From Streptomyces sp. V3I7 (GTDB lineage Bacteria; Actinomycetota; Actinomycetes; Streptomycetales; Streptomycetaceae), in assembly GCF_030817495.1 (NCBI RefSeq), contig NZ_JAUSZK010000001.1, positions 2,955,001 to 3,019,000 of the forward strand: DNA of 64,000 bases, in the 5' to 3' direction. Shown one piece after another: positions 43,366-52,313 of this stretch. How positions within the stretch are numbered: position 1 is the first letter of the stretch; every line of letters begins with the position of its first letter. The translations under genes and the position numbers were made by a program. Below the pieces are notes generated by a model. It ran no database searches. It had not been told where the DNA came from and saw only the letters and a list, made by a program, of their open reading frames with translations.

Positions 43366-43455
43366 CTACCTTCCGACCACCGACGCCAGCGCCACCACCA
43401 CGAACATCAATACGAGCGCACCGGCCATGATCCGGTTCCGGGTTTTCGGGTCCAC
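43366..43455 (-). CDS. Small single-pass membrane peptide (29 aa)
   Basis: GTG-started frame encoding MDPKTRNRIMAGALV then FMFVVVALASVVGR-like hydrophobic residues (here LMFVVVALASVVGR). It has a polar head with a DPKTRNR motif and one membrane helix, the pattern of short transporter-associated peptides annotated in Streptomyces. It begins 10 bp after the stop of the ThpR gene on the same strand, so it may be co-transcribed. No strong ribosome site is seen. Confidence 0.5.
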   Translation of the reverse strand: MDPKTRNRIMAGALVLMFVVVALASVVGR

Positions 43456-43465
43456 GTACTCGAGG

Positions 43466-44038
43466 TTAACCGGCGCCCCCGAGTGGCCAGCGGGCGACCG
43501 TCTCGTAGCGGGGCTGCTCGCCCAGCGTCCCCGACGTCGGCAGGTTGCTGCGGACCAGGGCCAGCTCGGCCACCGTCCAGGTGCGGCTGGTGAACGCGTG
43601 GAGGAGGGTGACGTACGGCCGGACGTCCAGGTGGTCCCGGCTGCGGGCCACCGTCAGATGGGCCTTGTAGCGCCGGTGCTCCCCCATCGCCATGCCCGCC
43701 TTCCGCCCGGCCGCCTCGCTCCGGTCGGCCAGCAGCCGCAGCGTCTCCAGGTCGCCCTCGGCGCCCGCCCACAGGGCCCGGCCGTGCCCGAACTGGCCGC
43801 CGCCGGAGACGGCGAGCGGGAACGGGGCCGTGCGATGGGCCGCGCGCGCCAGGCGGTCCGACAGGCCGGGGACGAGCTCGTCGCCGACCTCGCCGTAGAA
43901 CGCGAGCGTGTAGTGCCAGCCGGGGCGGCCGGTCCAGCGCAGCCCGTCCGCGCCGGGCAGCCTCTTCAACTCGGCCACCTCTGCGGCCAGTTCGTCGGCC
44001 ACGTCCGGTGGGGGCAGTACCGCGGCGAAGAGTCTCAT
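43466..44038 (-). CDS. thpR: RNA 2',3'-cyclic phosphodiesterase (2'-5' RNA ligase family)
   Basis: 190 residues with both catalytic HxT motifs of the 2H phosphoesterase fold: H42-Y-T44 in GWHYTLAFYGE and H127-L-T129 in YKAHLTVARSR. Typical start MRLFAAVLPP. Members open 2',3'-cyclic phosphates on RNA ends; the physiological substrate in bacteria is unclear. ATG 44038; the frame is open further upstream but without conservation. It is divergent from the GNAT gene with 39 bp between start codons. Confidence 0.88.
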   Translation of the reverse strand: MRLFAAVLPPPDVADELAAEVAELKRLPGADGLRWTGRPGWHYTLAFYGEVGDELVPGLSDRLARAAHRTAPFPLAVSGGGQFGHGRALWAGAEGDLETLRLLADRSEAAGRKAGMAMGEHRRYKAHLTVARSRDHLDVRPYVTLLHAFTSRTWTVAELALVRSNLPTSGTLGEQPRYETVARWPLGGAG

Positions 44039-44077
44039 ACGCTCACCTTCGCAGAAGAGGGCGGGCATGATGAGGTC

Positions 44078-44590
44078 ATGGCGATCACCATCCGCGAGGG
44101 CGGCCCGGACGACCTGCCCGTGATCCTCGGCATGTTCGACAGCGCGGTGGAGTGGCTGGTCGCACAGGGCCGGACCCGGCAGTGGGGCACCGACCCGTGG
44201 TCGACCGATCCAAAAGCCGTGGCGATGATCGAGCGGTACGTCCGTGCGGGCACGCCCTTCTTCGCCGAGGTCGACGGCGCTCCCGCCGCCACCCTCACCC
44301 TCACCGACGCCCCCGGCTCGTATCTGGAGCCCGCGGGCGAACCCGAGCGCTACATCCACCTGCTCGCCTCCGACCGCCGCTTCAAGGGCCACGGCGCCGG
44401 TGCCGCCCTGCTCGCCCATGCCGCGGAGGTGACCCGGCGAGCGGGCGTCTCCCTGCTGCGCGTGGACTGCTACGCGGGCGACGACCGCAAGCTGGTCGCC
44501 TTCTACGAGCGCAACGGCTTCACCCCGGTCGAGGAGTTCACGTTCGGGGCGGACAAGTGGCCGGGCATGGCGCTGGCCCGGAGGGTGTAG
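44078..44590 (+). CDS. GNAT-family N-acetyltransferase
   Basis: 170 residues. Acetyl-CoA motif A is RRFKGHGAGAALLAHAAEVTRR (about residues 107-128, written here in part: FKGHGAGAALL). Motif B lies in DDRKLVAFYERNGFTPVEEF, and the N terminus MAITIREGGPDDLPVILGMF is typical. It transfers an acetyl group to an amine of unknown identity in the cytosol. The promoter is shared with the divergent thpR. Confidence 0.88.
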   Translation: MAITIREGGPDDLPVILGMFDSAVEWLVAQGRTRQWGTDPWSTDPKAVAMIERYVRAGTPFFAEVDGAPAATLTLTDAPGSYLEPAGEPERYIHLLASDRRFKGHGAGAALLAHAAEVTRRAGVSLLRVDCYAGDDRKLVAFYERNGFTPVEEFTFGADKWPGMALARRV

Positions 44591-44629
44591 CACGCGCTCA
44601 GCGGCACGGCTCGCCCTCCGGGGAGCGGC

Positions 44630-45970
44630 TCACGCCGCCGCCAGCTGCTCCCGCTCGCGCGGGACCAGCCGCACCTGGGGATGGCCGTGGTGCCAGCCCA
44701 CCGACAGGCGCAGGCCGCCGACGCGGGCCAGGATCAGGCCGATGGTGACGGCTCCGAGCGCCGACAGGGCGCCGCCGAGGGCGAAGCCGACCCGTGGGCC
44801 GTAGGTGTCGGTGACCCAGCCGACGACCGGGGCGCCCAGCGGCGTACCGCCCACGAAGACCATCATGAACAGGGCCATCACGCGGCCGCGCATGGCCGGG
44901 TCGGTGCTCATCTGGATCGCGGTGTTCGCCGTGACGTTGAAGGTCAGGCCGAAGATCCCGATCGGGACCATGAGCGCCGCGAACAGCCAGTACGACGGGG
45001 CGAGCGCGGCCACGACCTCCAGGACGCCGAAGGCCACCGCCGCCACGGTCAGCACCCGCAGCCGGGCCGTGCCGCGCCGGGCGGCGAGCAGCGCGCCGAC
45101 CAGCGAACCGGCCGCCATCAGCGTGTTGAAGAGGCTGTAGGCGCCCGCGCCGCCGTGGAAGACGTCGTCGGCGAAGGCCGACAGCCACACCGGGAAGTTC
45201 AGGCCGAAGACGCCGATGAGGCCGACGAGGACGATGGGCCAGATGAGCTCGGGCCGGCCCGCGACGTAGCGCAGCCCCTCCCGCAGCTGGCCCTTGCCCC
45301 GCGGCGCGCGCTCGACCGCGTGCAGCTCACGGGCGCGCATCAGCATCAGACCGACGAGCGGGGCGACGAAGGACAGGCCGTTGAGGAGGAACGCCCAGCC
45401 CGTGCCCACGCCGGTGATGAGCAGACCGGCCACGGCGGGGCCGACCAGCCGGGCGGACTGGAAGTTCGCGGAGTTCAGGCTGACCGCGTTCTGGAGCTGG
45501 GCGGGGCCGACCATCTCGGCGACGAAGGACTGCCGGGCCGGGTTGTCCACGACCGTGGCGAGACCGACGGCGAAGGCTGCCACGTAGACGTGCCACACCT
45601 GGACGTGGCCGGTGAGGGTCAGCGCGGCGAGGGCGAGGCCGGTGAGGGCCATCGACGTCTGGGTGACGAGCAGGGTCGGGCGCTTGGGCAGCCGGTCGAC
45701 GAGGACACCGCCGTACAGGCCGAACAGCAGCATCGGCAGGAACTGCAGGGCCGTCGTGATGCCGACGGCCGCCGATGAGCCGGTCAGGCTGAGGACCAGC
45801 CAGTCCTGGGCGATGCGCTGCATCCACGTCCCCGTATTGGAGACGACCTGGCCCAGGAAGAAGAGGCGGTAGTTCCGGATGCTCAGCGAGCTGAACATCG
45901 AGGACTTGGTGCGGGTGGGGGTAGAAGTGATCGGTGCGGGGGCGGAAGCTGCTCCGGATCCCGTACTCAA
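44630..45970 (-). CDS. MFS transporter (drug/metabolite exporter type)
   Basis: 446 residues with twelve predicted membrane helices, a short disordered N terminus and the start of the fold at SLSIRNYRLFFLGQVVSNTG, characteristic of the MFS_3/EntS-like group. Start TTG 45970 has GAGGAGG eight bases upstream. It lies 24 bp after a MarR regulator gene on the same strand, a common arrangement for regulated efflux. The substrate is unknown. Confidence 0.9.
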   Translation of the reverse strand: MSTGSGAASAPAPITSTPTRTKSSMFSSLSIRNYRLFFLGQVVSNTGTWMQRIAQDWLVLSLTGSSAAVGITTALQFLPMLLFGLYGGVLVDRLPKRPTLLVTQTSMALTGLALAALTLTGHVQVWHVYVAAFAVGLATVVDNPARQSFVAEMVGPAQLQNAVSLNSANFQSARLVGPAVAGLLITGVGTGWAFLLNGLSFVAPLVGLMLMRARELHAVERAPRGKGQLREGLRYVAGRPELIWPIVLVGLIGVFGLNFPVWLSAFADDVFHGGAGAYSLFNTLMAAGSLVGALLAARRGTARLRVLTVAAVAFGVLEVVAALAPSYWLFAALMVPIGIFGLTFNVTANTAIQMSTDPAMRGRVMALFMMVFVGGTPLGAPVVGWVTDTYGPRVGFALGGALSALGAVTIGLILARVGGLRLSVGWHHGHPQVRLVPREREQLAAA

Positions 45971-45994
45971 AGGCTTCGCCTCCTCAGTGGCTGC

Positions 45995-46450
45995 TTACAG
46001 ATGTGCGAGCTTCTCCAGCACGGGGGCGGCGGCGCGGAGTTTCGCCCACTCGTCCTCGTCGAGGCCATCGACCAGACCGGCCAGGAACGCGTTGCGCTTG
46101 CGCCGGCTCTCCTCGAGCATCGCCTCGGCCTGCTCGGTCTGCGTGACGACCTTCTGGCGCCGGTCCTCCGGGTGCGGCTCCAGACGGACCAGCCCCTTGG
46201 ACTCGAGCAGTGCCACGATGCGGGTCATCGACGGCGGCTGCACGTGCTCCTTGCGGGCGAGTTCGCCCGGGGTGGCCTTTCCGCAGTTCGACAGTGTGCC
46301 GAGCACCGACATCTCGGTCGGGCTCAGCGACTCGTCGACCCGCTGGTGCTTGAGCCGGCGCGACAGGCGCATCACGGCGGAGCGGAGGGCGTTCACGGCG
46401 GCGGCATCGTCGCCATGCGTAAGGTCCGGCATGTCTTTAGAGTAACTCAT
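45995..46450 (-). CDS. MarR-family transcriptional regulator
   Basis: 151 residues. The winged helix-turn-helix spans about 45-110 (SPTEMSVLGTLSNCGKATPGEL, then PPSMTRIVALLESKGLVRLEP and the basic wing PHPEDRRQKVV). It probably represses the MFS gene directly downstream and itself; such proteins release DNA on binding phenolic or other small ligands. ATG 46450 lies inside a dyad that may be its own operator. A later start at 46432 and an earlier one at 46489 are possible. Confidence 0.88.
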   Translation of the reverse strand: MSYSKDMPDLTHGDDAAAVNALRSAVMRLSRRLKHQRVDESLSPTEMSVLGTLSNCGKATPGELARKEHVQPPSMTRIVALLESKGLVRLEPHPEDRRQKVVTQTEQAEAMLEESRRKRNAFLAGLVDGLDEDEWAKLRAAAPVLEKLAHL

Positions 46451-46462
46451 TACCCTCTCTAA
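46437..46462. promoter_or_regulatory. MarR operator candidate over the marR start codon
   Basis: Outer arms TTAGAG and CTCTAA (46437-46442 and 46457-46462) enclose an inner dyad GTAA-CTCA-TTAC (46442-46453). The sequence is strikingly AT-rich for this genome, and it covers the ATG at 46448-46450. Autorepression by the MarR protein is the likely role. Confidence 0.6.
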
Positions 46463-46577
46463 GGACCACTCGGGGCATGTCCTGATCATGCACCGGACAG
46501 CACACAGTCACCCATATGAGTGAGGAGGCTCCGGAAAGCGACACACCGGACGACCGGATATGGCGACCCTCATAGCC

Positions 46578-46760
46578 ATGGGGACCAGCGTGCTCAGTCT
46601 GCGGATAGACGGGGAGCTGCTCGACCGGCTCCGACACCATGCGGCCAAAAGAGGAATGAGCGTCCAGGACTATGTGGTCCGGACGCTCATTCGGGACGAC
46701 TTCGACGAGCGGTTCCAGGCCGCCGTCGAGGAGACGGAGAAGTTCTACGGGGTCACGTGA
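46578..46760 (+). CDS. Ribbon-helix-helix (CopG-like) protein
   Basis: 60 residues: SVLSLRIDGELLDRLRHHAA (beta strand and helix A) then GMSVQDYVVRTLIRDDFDERF (helix B), the RHH DNA-binding fold, which acts as a dimer. No toxin gene follows, so it is not an obvious antitoxin. ATG 46578 was chosen; ATG 46560 in the same frame would add six residues. A 19-codon frame (46516-46575) ends two bases before this ATG and could couple translation. Confidence 0.78.
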   Translation: MGTSVLSLRIDGELLDRLRHHAAKRGMSVQDYVVRTLIRDDFDERFQAAVEETEKFYGVT

Positions 46761-46800
46761 GCGCGGCTCACGTGCGGCCGGCTCGGGCCGGCGGCCCCGC

Positions 46801-48252
46801 TCAGGTGAGGCCGAGGGCCGGCATCAGGTAGTAGAAGGTGAACACGGCGGCGACGACGTACATCGCCACCGGGATCTCGCGGCCGCGGCCGACGGCCAGG
46901 CGCAGCACCACGAAGGTGATGAAGCCCATGCCGATGCCGTTGGTGATCGAGTAGGTGAACGGCATCATCACCATGGTGACGAAGGCCGGGGCCGCGATCG
47001 TGAAGTCGCTCCAGTCGATCTCCTTGACCGAACCGGCCATGATCAGGAAGCCGACGGCGACCAGTGCCGGGGTGGCCGCCTGGGCCGGGACCATCGTGGC
47101 GACCGGCGTCAGGAACAGCGCCAGGGCGAAGAGCGCGCCGGTGACGACGTTGGCGAAGCCAGTACGGGCTCCCTCGCCGACACCCGCGGTCGACTCGACG
47201 AAGCAGGTGTTGGCGGACGCGGAGCCCGCGCCACCGGCGGCGACGGCGATGCCGTCCACGAAGAGGACCTTGTTGATGCCGGGCATCTGGCCCTCGGCGT
47301 CGGTCAGCTTCGCCTCGTCGCTGACGCCCATGATCGTGCCCATGGCGTCGAAGAAGCTGGACAGCAGGACGGTGAAGACGAACAGGACGCCGGTCAGCAC
47401 GCCGACCTTGCCGAAGCCGCCGAAGAGGCTGACCTGGCCGAGCAGGCCGAAGTCCGGGGTGGAGACGGGGTTGCCCGGCCACTCCGGAACGGTCAGGCCC
47501 CAGGAGGGCACGTGGGCGACGGCGTTGACGATGCCCGCGAGGACGGTCATCGAGACGATCGAGATCAGGATCGCGCCGGGGACCTTGCGGACGATGAGCG
47601 CGAGCGTGAGCAGGACGCCGAGGATGAAGACCAGGACGGGCCAGCCGCCCAGGTGACCGTCGGCGCCCAGCTGGAGCGGGACGGTGGTGTGGGCGACGTC
47701 CGGGATCCGGCTGACGAAGCCGGAGTCGACGAGTCCGATCAGCATGATGAACAGGCCGATGCCGATGGCGATGGCCTTGCGCAGGCCGTACGGCACGGCG
47801 TTCATCACGCGTTCGCGCAGGCCCGTGGCGACGAGCAGCATGACGACGAAGCCCGCGAGGACGACCATGCCCATCGCGTCGGGCCACGACATCCGCGGCG
47901 CGAGCTGGAGCGCGACGACGGAGTTCACGCCGAGGCCGGCGGCGAGGGCGATCGGCACGTTGCCGATGACGCCCATCAGGAGGGTGGTGAACGCGGCGGT
48001 GATGGCCGTGGCCGTCACAAGCTGCGCGTGGTCGAGCTGATGCCCGTACATGTCCTTCGCGCTGCCCAGGATGATCGGGTTCAGCACGATGATGTACGCC
48101 ATCGCGAAGAAGGTGGCGACACCGCCTCGGATCTCACGGGGGAGGCTGCTGCCCCGCTCGGAGATCTTGAAGAAACGGTCGAGGGCGCCGTGAGTGGGCG
48201 CCTTCCCCGGCTGCTCCGGGGCAGGAACCTTGGCGGATGCCGAGGCGGACAT
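46801..48252 (-). CDS. NCS2-family permease (AzgA-like, purine type)
   Basis: 483 residues with 12-14 membrane segments. Motifs of the AzgA group: FFAMAYIIVLNPIIL near the start, VLLSSFFDAMGTIMGVSDEA in the middle and ASANTCFVESTAGVGEGARTG, a substrate-site region. It should take up adenine, guanine or hypoxanthine with protons across the cell membrane. ATG 48252 gives a typical short soluble head (MSASASAKVPAPEQPGK). No riboswitch is apparent upstream. Confidence 0.92.
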   Translation of the reverse strand: MSASASAKVPAPEQPGKAPTHGALDRFFKISERGSSLPREIRGGVATFFAMAYIIVLNPIILGSAKDMYGHQLDHAQLVTATAITAAFTTLLMGVIGNVPIALAAGLGVNSVVALQLAPRMSWPDAMGMVVLAGFVVMLLVATGLRERVMNAVPYGLRKAIAIGIGLFIMLIGLVDSGFVSRIPDVAHTTVPLQLGADGHLGGWPVLVFILGVLLTLALIVRKVPGAILISIVSMTVLAGIVNAVAHVPSWGLTVPEWPGNPVSTPDFGLLGQVSLFGGFGKVGVLTGVLFVFTVLLSSFFDAMGTIMGVSDEAKLTDAEGQMPGINKVLFVDGIAVAAGGAGSASANTCFVESTAGVGEGARTGFANVVTGALFALALFLTPVATMVPAQAATPALVAVGFLIMAGSVKEIDWSDFTIAAPAFVTMVMMPFTYSITNGIGMGFITFVVLRLAVGRGREIPVAMYVVAAVFTFYYLMPALGLT

Positions 48253-48434
48253 GCGGAACCTCATCACCAACGGGGCTCCCCCCGGTCCGCGTTGGAGTTT
48301 CATACGAAGGGAAGTGGTCAGAGACAAACGGTTTCAGTATGAACGTATGAGCACGACTTCGCTAACTTCGCGCATGGATCTGGACGGGTCGTAAGGAAAT
48401 CGGAACCTCCCGTAAAGCCTCGTAAGCTGTGCGC

Positions 48435-48719
48435 ATGACGAAGTGGACCCCCAAGCACGAGGCACCGGAGCCCCTGGAAGGCCCCGTGGTCGCCACCATC
48501 ACCGGCGGCACCGTCCTCTGGTTCGTCCTCTTCCTCGCCCAGCTCCCCTTCTACGGCTGGTTCGCCGACCACGGCCACGTCTGGTGGATCTGGACCTGCC
48601 TGGCCGGCGCCGGCCTGGGCCTGATCGGCATCTGGTACGTCCGCAAGCGCGACGCCGCGATCAGGCGGGCGGCTGCCGCCGACGAGACGCCGACGCGCTC
48701 GGAGGCGGACGTCAGCTGA
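48435..48719 (+). CDS. DUF2530 family membrane protein
   Basis: 94 residues. Two membrane segments (VVATITGGTVLWFVLFLAQL and WWIWTCLAGAGLGLIGIWYV) follow the conserved head TPKHEAPEPLEGP and precede a basic, then acidic tail. This is the actinobacterial DUF2530 family, function unknown. ATG 48435 lies 182 bp from the divergent permease start. A hairpin follows the stop codon. Confidence 0.85.
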   Translation: MTKWTPKHEAPEPLEGPVVATITGGTVLWFVLFLAQLPFYGWFADHGHVWWIWTCLAGAGLGLIGIWYVRKRDAAIRRAAAADETPTRSEADVS

Positions 48720-48731
48720 CGGCTGCCGCCG

Positions 48732-48749
48732 GACTCGGCCGACCGAGTC
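48732..48749 (+). terminator. Hairpin after the DUF2530 gene
   Basis: GACTCGG-CCGA-CCGAGTC, a 7-bp stem, lies 13 bp past the stop and before the P-type ATPase gene. Confidence 0.55.
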
Positions 48750-48827
48750 GGTTGGTGGGCGAGGCGGGCCGACCTCCCGGCGGGAGCCGTCAGGCGGGTG
48801 GGCCAAGGCGCACGTACCGTCGAAGGC

Positions 48828-51224
48828 ATGACGCACATCGACGCGGGCGCCGAGTTGGATCCGGTGCACCCGGTCCCGCTGCCGTCGGCCCCGTCGAGCG
48901 GCCTGACCACCGCCGAGGTCGCGGAGCGCATCGCACGCGGTGAGGTCAACGACATCCCCGTCCGCTCCAGCCGCTCCCTGGCGGAGATCGTCCGCGCGAA
49001 CGTCTTCACCCGGTTCAACGCGATCATCGGCGTCCTGTGGCTGATCATGCTGTTCGTCGCCCCGATCCAGGACAGCCTCTTCGGCTTCGTGATCCTCGCC
49101 AACACCGGCATCGGCATCGTCCAGGAGTGGCGCGCGAAGAAGACCCTCGACTCGCTCGCCGTGATCGGCGAGGCCCACCCCACCGCCCGCCGCGACGGCA
49201 TCGCCCTCCAGGTCGCCACCAACGAGATCGTCCTCGACGACCTCATCGAGATCGGCCCCGGCGACAAGATCGTGGTGGACGGCGTCTGCGCCGTCGCCGA
49301 CGGCCTGGAGATCGACGAGTCCCTGCTCACCGGCGAGGCCGACCCCGTCGTCAAGCACCGCGGCGACCCGCTCATGTCGGGCAGCTTCGTCGTCGCCGGC
49401 AGCGGCGGCTTCACCGCCACCAAGGTCGGCCGCGAGGCGTACGCCGCCCAGCTCGCCGAGGAGGCCTCCCGCTTCACGCTGGTCCACTCCGAGCTCCGTA
49501 CCGGCATCTCGACGATCCTCAAGTACGTCACCTGGATGATGGCCCCGGCCGCCCTCGGCCTGGTCGTCACCCAACTGGTCGTGCAGCGCAACGACCTGAA
49601 GGACTCCCTCGCCCGCACCGTCGGCGGCATCATCCCCATGGTCCCGGAGGGGCTCGTCCTGCTCACCTCCGTCGCCTTCGCGATCGGCGTCATCCGGCTG
49701 GGCCGCAAGCAGTGCCTCGTGCAGGAGCTGCCGGCCATCGAGGGCCTCGCCCGCGTCGACACCGTCTGCCTCGACAAGACCGGCACGCTCACCGAGGGCG
49801 GCATGGACGTCACCGAGCTGCGGCCGCTCAACGGCTGCGACATGGGTTACGTCCGCCGGGTCCTCGGCGCGCTCGGCGAGTCCGACCCGCGCCCCAACGC
49901 CTCCCTGAAGGCGATCATCGCGGCCTGCCCGGACAGCGAGGAGTGGCGCTGTGTGGAGTCGCTGCCCTTCTCCTCCGCCCGCAAGTACAGCGGCGCCACC
50001 TTCAGCGAGGGCGACGGCGTGAGCAGCACCTGGCTGCTCGGCGCCCCCGACGTCCTGCTCACCGACGCCGACCCGGCCCTCGCCGAGACTGAGCGCCTCA
50101 ACCAGCGGGGGCTGCGGGTCCTGCTGCTCGCCCGCGCCACCCGGGACCTGGACGACGCCGGCGTCACCGAGGACGCGGGCCCGGCCGCCCTCGTCGTACT
50201 GGAGCAGCGGCTGCGCCCCGACGCCGCCGAGACGCTGCGCTACTTCGCCGACCAGGACGTGAGCGCCAAGGTCATCTCCGGCGACAACGCGGTGTCGGTC
50301 GGCGCGGTCGCCGCCAAGCTCGGGCTGAACGGCCGGGCGGTCGACGCGCGCCGACTGCCCGCCGAGCCGCACGCGATGGCGGAGGCGCTCGCTGACGCCA
50401 CCGTCTTCGGCCGGGTCACCCCGCGCAGGAAGCAGAACATGGTGGGCGCCCTGCAGTCGCAGGGACACACGGTCGCGATGACCGGGGACGGGGTGAACGA
50501 CGTGCTGGCCCTGAAGGACGCGGACATCGGCGTCTCGATGGGCTCCGGCTCGGAGGCGACCCGGGCCGTCGCTCAGATCGTGCTGCTGGACAACAGCTTC
50601 GCCACCCTGCCGTCGGTGGTGGCCGAGGGCCGCCGGGTCATCGGCAACATCACCCGGGTGGCCACGCTGTTCCTGGTGAAGACCGTCTACTCGGTGCTGC
50701 TGGCCGTGCTGGTGGTGTGCTGGCAGGTCGAGTACCCGTTCCTGCCCCGGCACCTGACGCTGCTGTCGACGCTCACCATCGGCGTGCCCGCGTTCTTCCT
50801 GGCGCTCGCCCCCAACAAGGAGCGGGCGCGGCCCCACTTCGTGCGGCGGGTGATGCGGTACGCCGTCCCGGGCGGGGTGCTGGCCGGCGCGGCGACCTTC
50901 GCGACGTATCTGCTGGCCCGGCACTACTACACGGGCCCGGGCGCACTGGCCGCGGAGACGAGCGCGGCGACGCTCACGCTCTTCCTGATCTCGATGTGGG
51001 TGCTGGCGATCATCGCCCGCCCCTACACCTGGTGGCGGGTGGCGCTGGTGGCCGCGATGGGCGTGGCGTTCGTGTTCGTGCTGACCGTGCCCGCGCTCCA
51101 GGACTTCTTCGCGCTGAAGCTGGTGGGGGTCACGATGCCGTGGACGGCGGTGGCCGTCGCGACGGTGGCGGCGGTCGCCCTGGACTTCCTGTGGAAGTGG
51201 GTCGACCGCCGCTTTCCCGCGTGA
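48828..51224 (+). CDS. P-type cation ATPase, CtpE-like (probable Ca2+ or other divalent/monovalent cation)
   Basis: 798 residues. Phosphorylation site LDKTGTLTEGG with Asp316, actuator loop LLTGEADPVV, and hinge TGDGVNDVLALKDADIG are all intact. The fourth membrane helix reads PMVPEGLVLLTSVAFAIGV, and VQELPAIEGLARVDTVC precedes the DKTG site, both close to Mycobacterium CtpE, a calcium importer. No heavy-metal CPx motif or N-terminal metal domain is present. It pumps ions across the cell membrane with ATP. ATG 48828 lacks a strong ribosome site. The gene ends in a hairpin. Confidence 0.9.
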   Translation: MTHIDAGAELDPVHPVPLPSAPSSGLTTAEVAERIARGEVNDIPVRSSRSLAEIVRANVFTRFNAIIGVLWLIMLFVAPIQDSLFGFVILANTGIGIVQEWRAKKTLDSLAVIGEAHPTARRDGIALQVATNEIVLDDLIEIGPGDKIVVDGVCAVADGLEIDESLLTGEADPVVKHRGDPLMSGSFVVAGSGGFTATKVGREAYAAQLAEEASRFTLVHSELRTGISTILKYVTWMMAPAALGLVVTQLVVQRNDLKDSLARTVGGIIPMVPEGLVLLTSVAFAIGVIRLGRKQCLVQELPAIEGLARVDTVCLDKTGTLTEGGMDVTELRPLNGCDMGYVRRVLGALGESDPRPNASLKAIIAACPDSEEWRCVESLPFSSARKYSGATFSEGDGVSSTWLLGAPDVLLTDADPALAETERLNQRGLRVLLLARATRDLDDAGVTEDAGPAALVVLEQRLRPDAAETLRYFADQDVSAKVISGDNAVSVGAVAAKLGLNGRAVDARRLPAEPHAMAEALADATVFGRVTPRRKQNMVGALQSQGHTVAMTGDGVNDVLALKDADIGVSMGSGSEATRAVAQIVLLDNSFATLPSVVAEGRRVIGNITRVATLFLVKTVYSVLLAVLVVCWQVEYPFLPRHLTLLSTLTIGVPAFFLALAPNKERARPHFVRRVMRYAVPGGVLAGAATFATYLLARHYYTGPGALAAETSAATLTLFLISMWVLAIIARPYTWWRVALVAAMGVAFVFVLTVPALQDFFALKLVGVTMPWTAVAVATVAAVALDFLWKWVDRRFPA

Positions 51225-51239
51225 GGCCGCCTGCGGCCT
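51224..51239. terminator. Bidirectional terminator hairpin
   Basis: AGGCCGC-CT-GCGGCCT, a 7-bp stem, starts at the ATPase stop codon and ends 7 bp before the convergent DUF5707 gene. Confidence 0.6.
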
Positions 51240-51245
51240 AAGGGC

Positions 51246-52076
51246 TTACTGCACGTCGACGTAGTCGGCGGAGGAGTTGACCGCCGGGGTCGTCGAGGTG
51301 CCGGCGAAGCTGAAGCGCCAGTAACCGTCGTAGTTCGCGGTGGTGGTGGCCTTCACGTTGCCGTACGAGTCCGACGTCACCGTCTTGATGGTGGTGTACG
51401 TGGTCGTACCCGCCTTCTCGAACTGGAGCTTGACCGACTGCTGGGTGTAGCCGGCGTACGCGTGCGTGTCCCAGTTGGCGCGGGTCAGCTTGCCGGTGGC
51501 GGTCAGGGTCTTGCCCTTGGCGACCGGCTCCGGGCCCGCGTTGACGGTGAGCTTGGAGTAGCGCTGGAGGAGGGTGGTGGCGAGGCCGCCCTGGTCCTTG
51601 AAGCCGACCTTGCTCATGTCGGGGTTCTGCTGGTCCTGGCCGTTGAAGGCGTAGGCCTCGGCGGCGGCCGTCCAGGTGCCGGGGTCGGAGTTCGTCAGCT
51701 CGTCGCCCGGGTAGACGTCGATGGTGCCCGTGCAGGTGGCGGTGGTCGACGTGACGACCGTGCAGGTGGCGAAGTCGTCGCCCTCCAGGGTCTTGCTCGG
51801 GTCCTCCAGCGAGCCCCGGTAGAGGATGGCGTCGCTGTAGAAGTCGGGCGCGGTGACGTCCACGTCGGAGCCGTGCGTCAGCGTGTACGAGTAGGTCGTG
51901 CTGACCTCGTTGGTGGTGCCGACCTTGATCGCCTTGGCGATCTGGAAGTTCGAGAAGCTGACGCTGCTCATCGTGTACGGGGTGCCGGTCTCACCCGCGG
52001 CCTGCGCAGCCGGAACGGCGAGGGCGGAGAGGGCCAGGGCGCCGGAGACGGCGGCCACGGTGGCTCGAATGCGCAT
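51246..52076 (-). CDS. Secreted DUF5707-type protein, copy A
   Basis: 276 residues. Sec signal peptide with a clean AQAAG cleavage region (1-27), then an Ig-like beta-rich body with one Cys pair (ATCTVVT and ATCTGTID) and a Thr-rich C terminus (YSKLTVNAGPEPVAKGKTLTA, ending SADYVDVQ). It is exported without anchor. Codons and signal peptide are nearly identical to the paralogue at 52314-53246, so the two arose by tandem duplication. Function is unknown; related proteins are frequent in Streptomyces secretomes. Confidence 0.85.
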   Translation of the reverse strand: MRIRATVAAVSGALALSALAVPAAQAAGETGTPYTMSSVSFSNFQIAKAIKVGTTNEVSTTYSYTLTHGSDVDVTAPDFYSDAILYRGSLEDPSKTLEGDDFATCTVVTSTTATCTGTIDVYPGDELTNSDPGTWTAAAEAYAFNGQDQQNPDMSKVGFKDQGGLATTLLQRYSKLTVNAGPEPVAKGKTLTATGKLTRANWDTHAYAGYTQQSVKLQFEKAGTTTYTTIKTVTSDSYGNVKATTTANYDGYWRFSFAGTSTTPAVNSSADYVDVQ

Positions 52077-52125
52077 GTACGTTCCCCTGATGGAGAAGGC
52101 TGGGCACGGGGCCCAGAGAATCGGC

Positions 52126-52139
52126 GAGTCTGTTGACTC
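52126..52139. promoter_or_regulatory. Duplicated upstream element GAGTC-TGTT-GACTC, copy A
   Basis: A 5-bp perfect inverted repeat lies 50 bp upstream of the copy A start codon. It is followed (away from the gene) by a GATCAGATC stretch and GGTTGTACG about 35 bp on. The same arrangement precedes copy B at 53330-53343. Confidence 0.55.
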
Positions 52140-52313
52140 ACGCGATCAGATCCGCGACGCCGTCGACTGGTTGTACGCCGAAGACTCCGAACGGCCAGTC
52201 TTTGACCGTTGATTGCCAACCGATGACCGGAAGCGGAAGAAACGGTTCGACCCCGGAGCCGCGTGCGCGATTCCGGGGCCGGACACAGGACTGCTTGACG
52301 CAGTACGTGCTGC

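Noticed and set aside
48253..48434. Purine riboswitch upstream of the NCS2 permease
   Set aside because: I could not find the three-way junction core motifs; only short direct repeats (ACTTCGC) are present.
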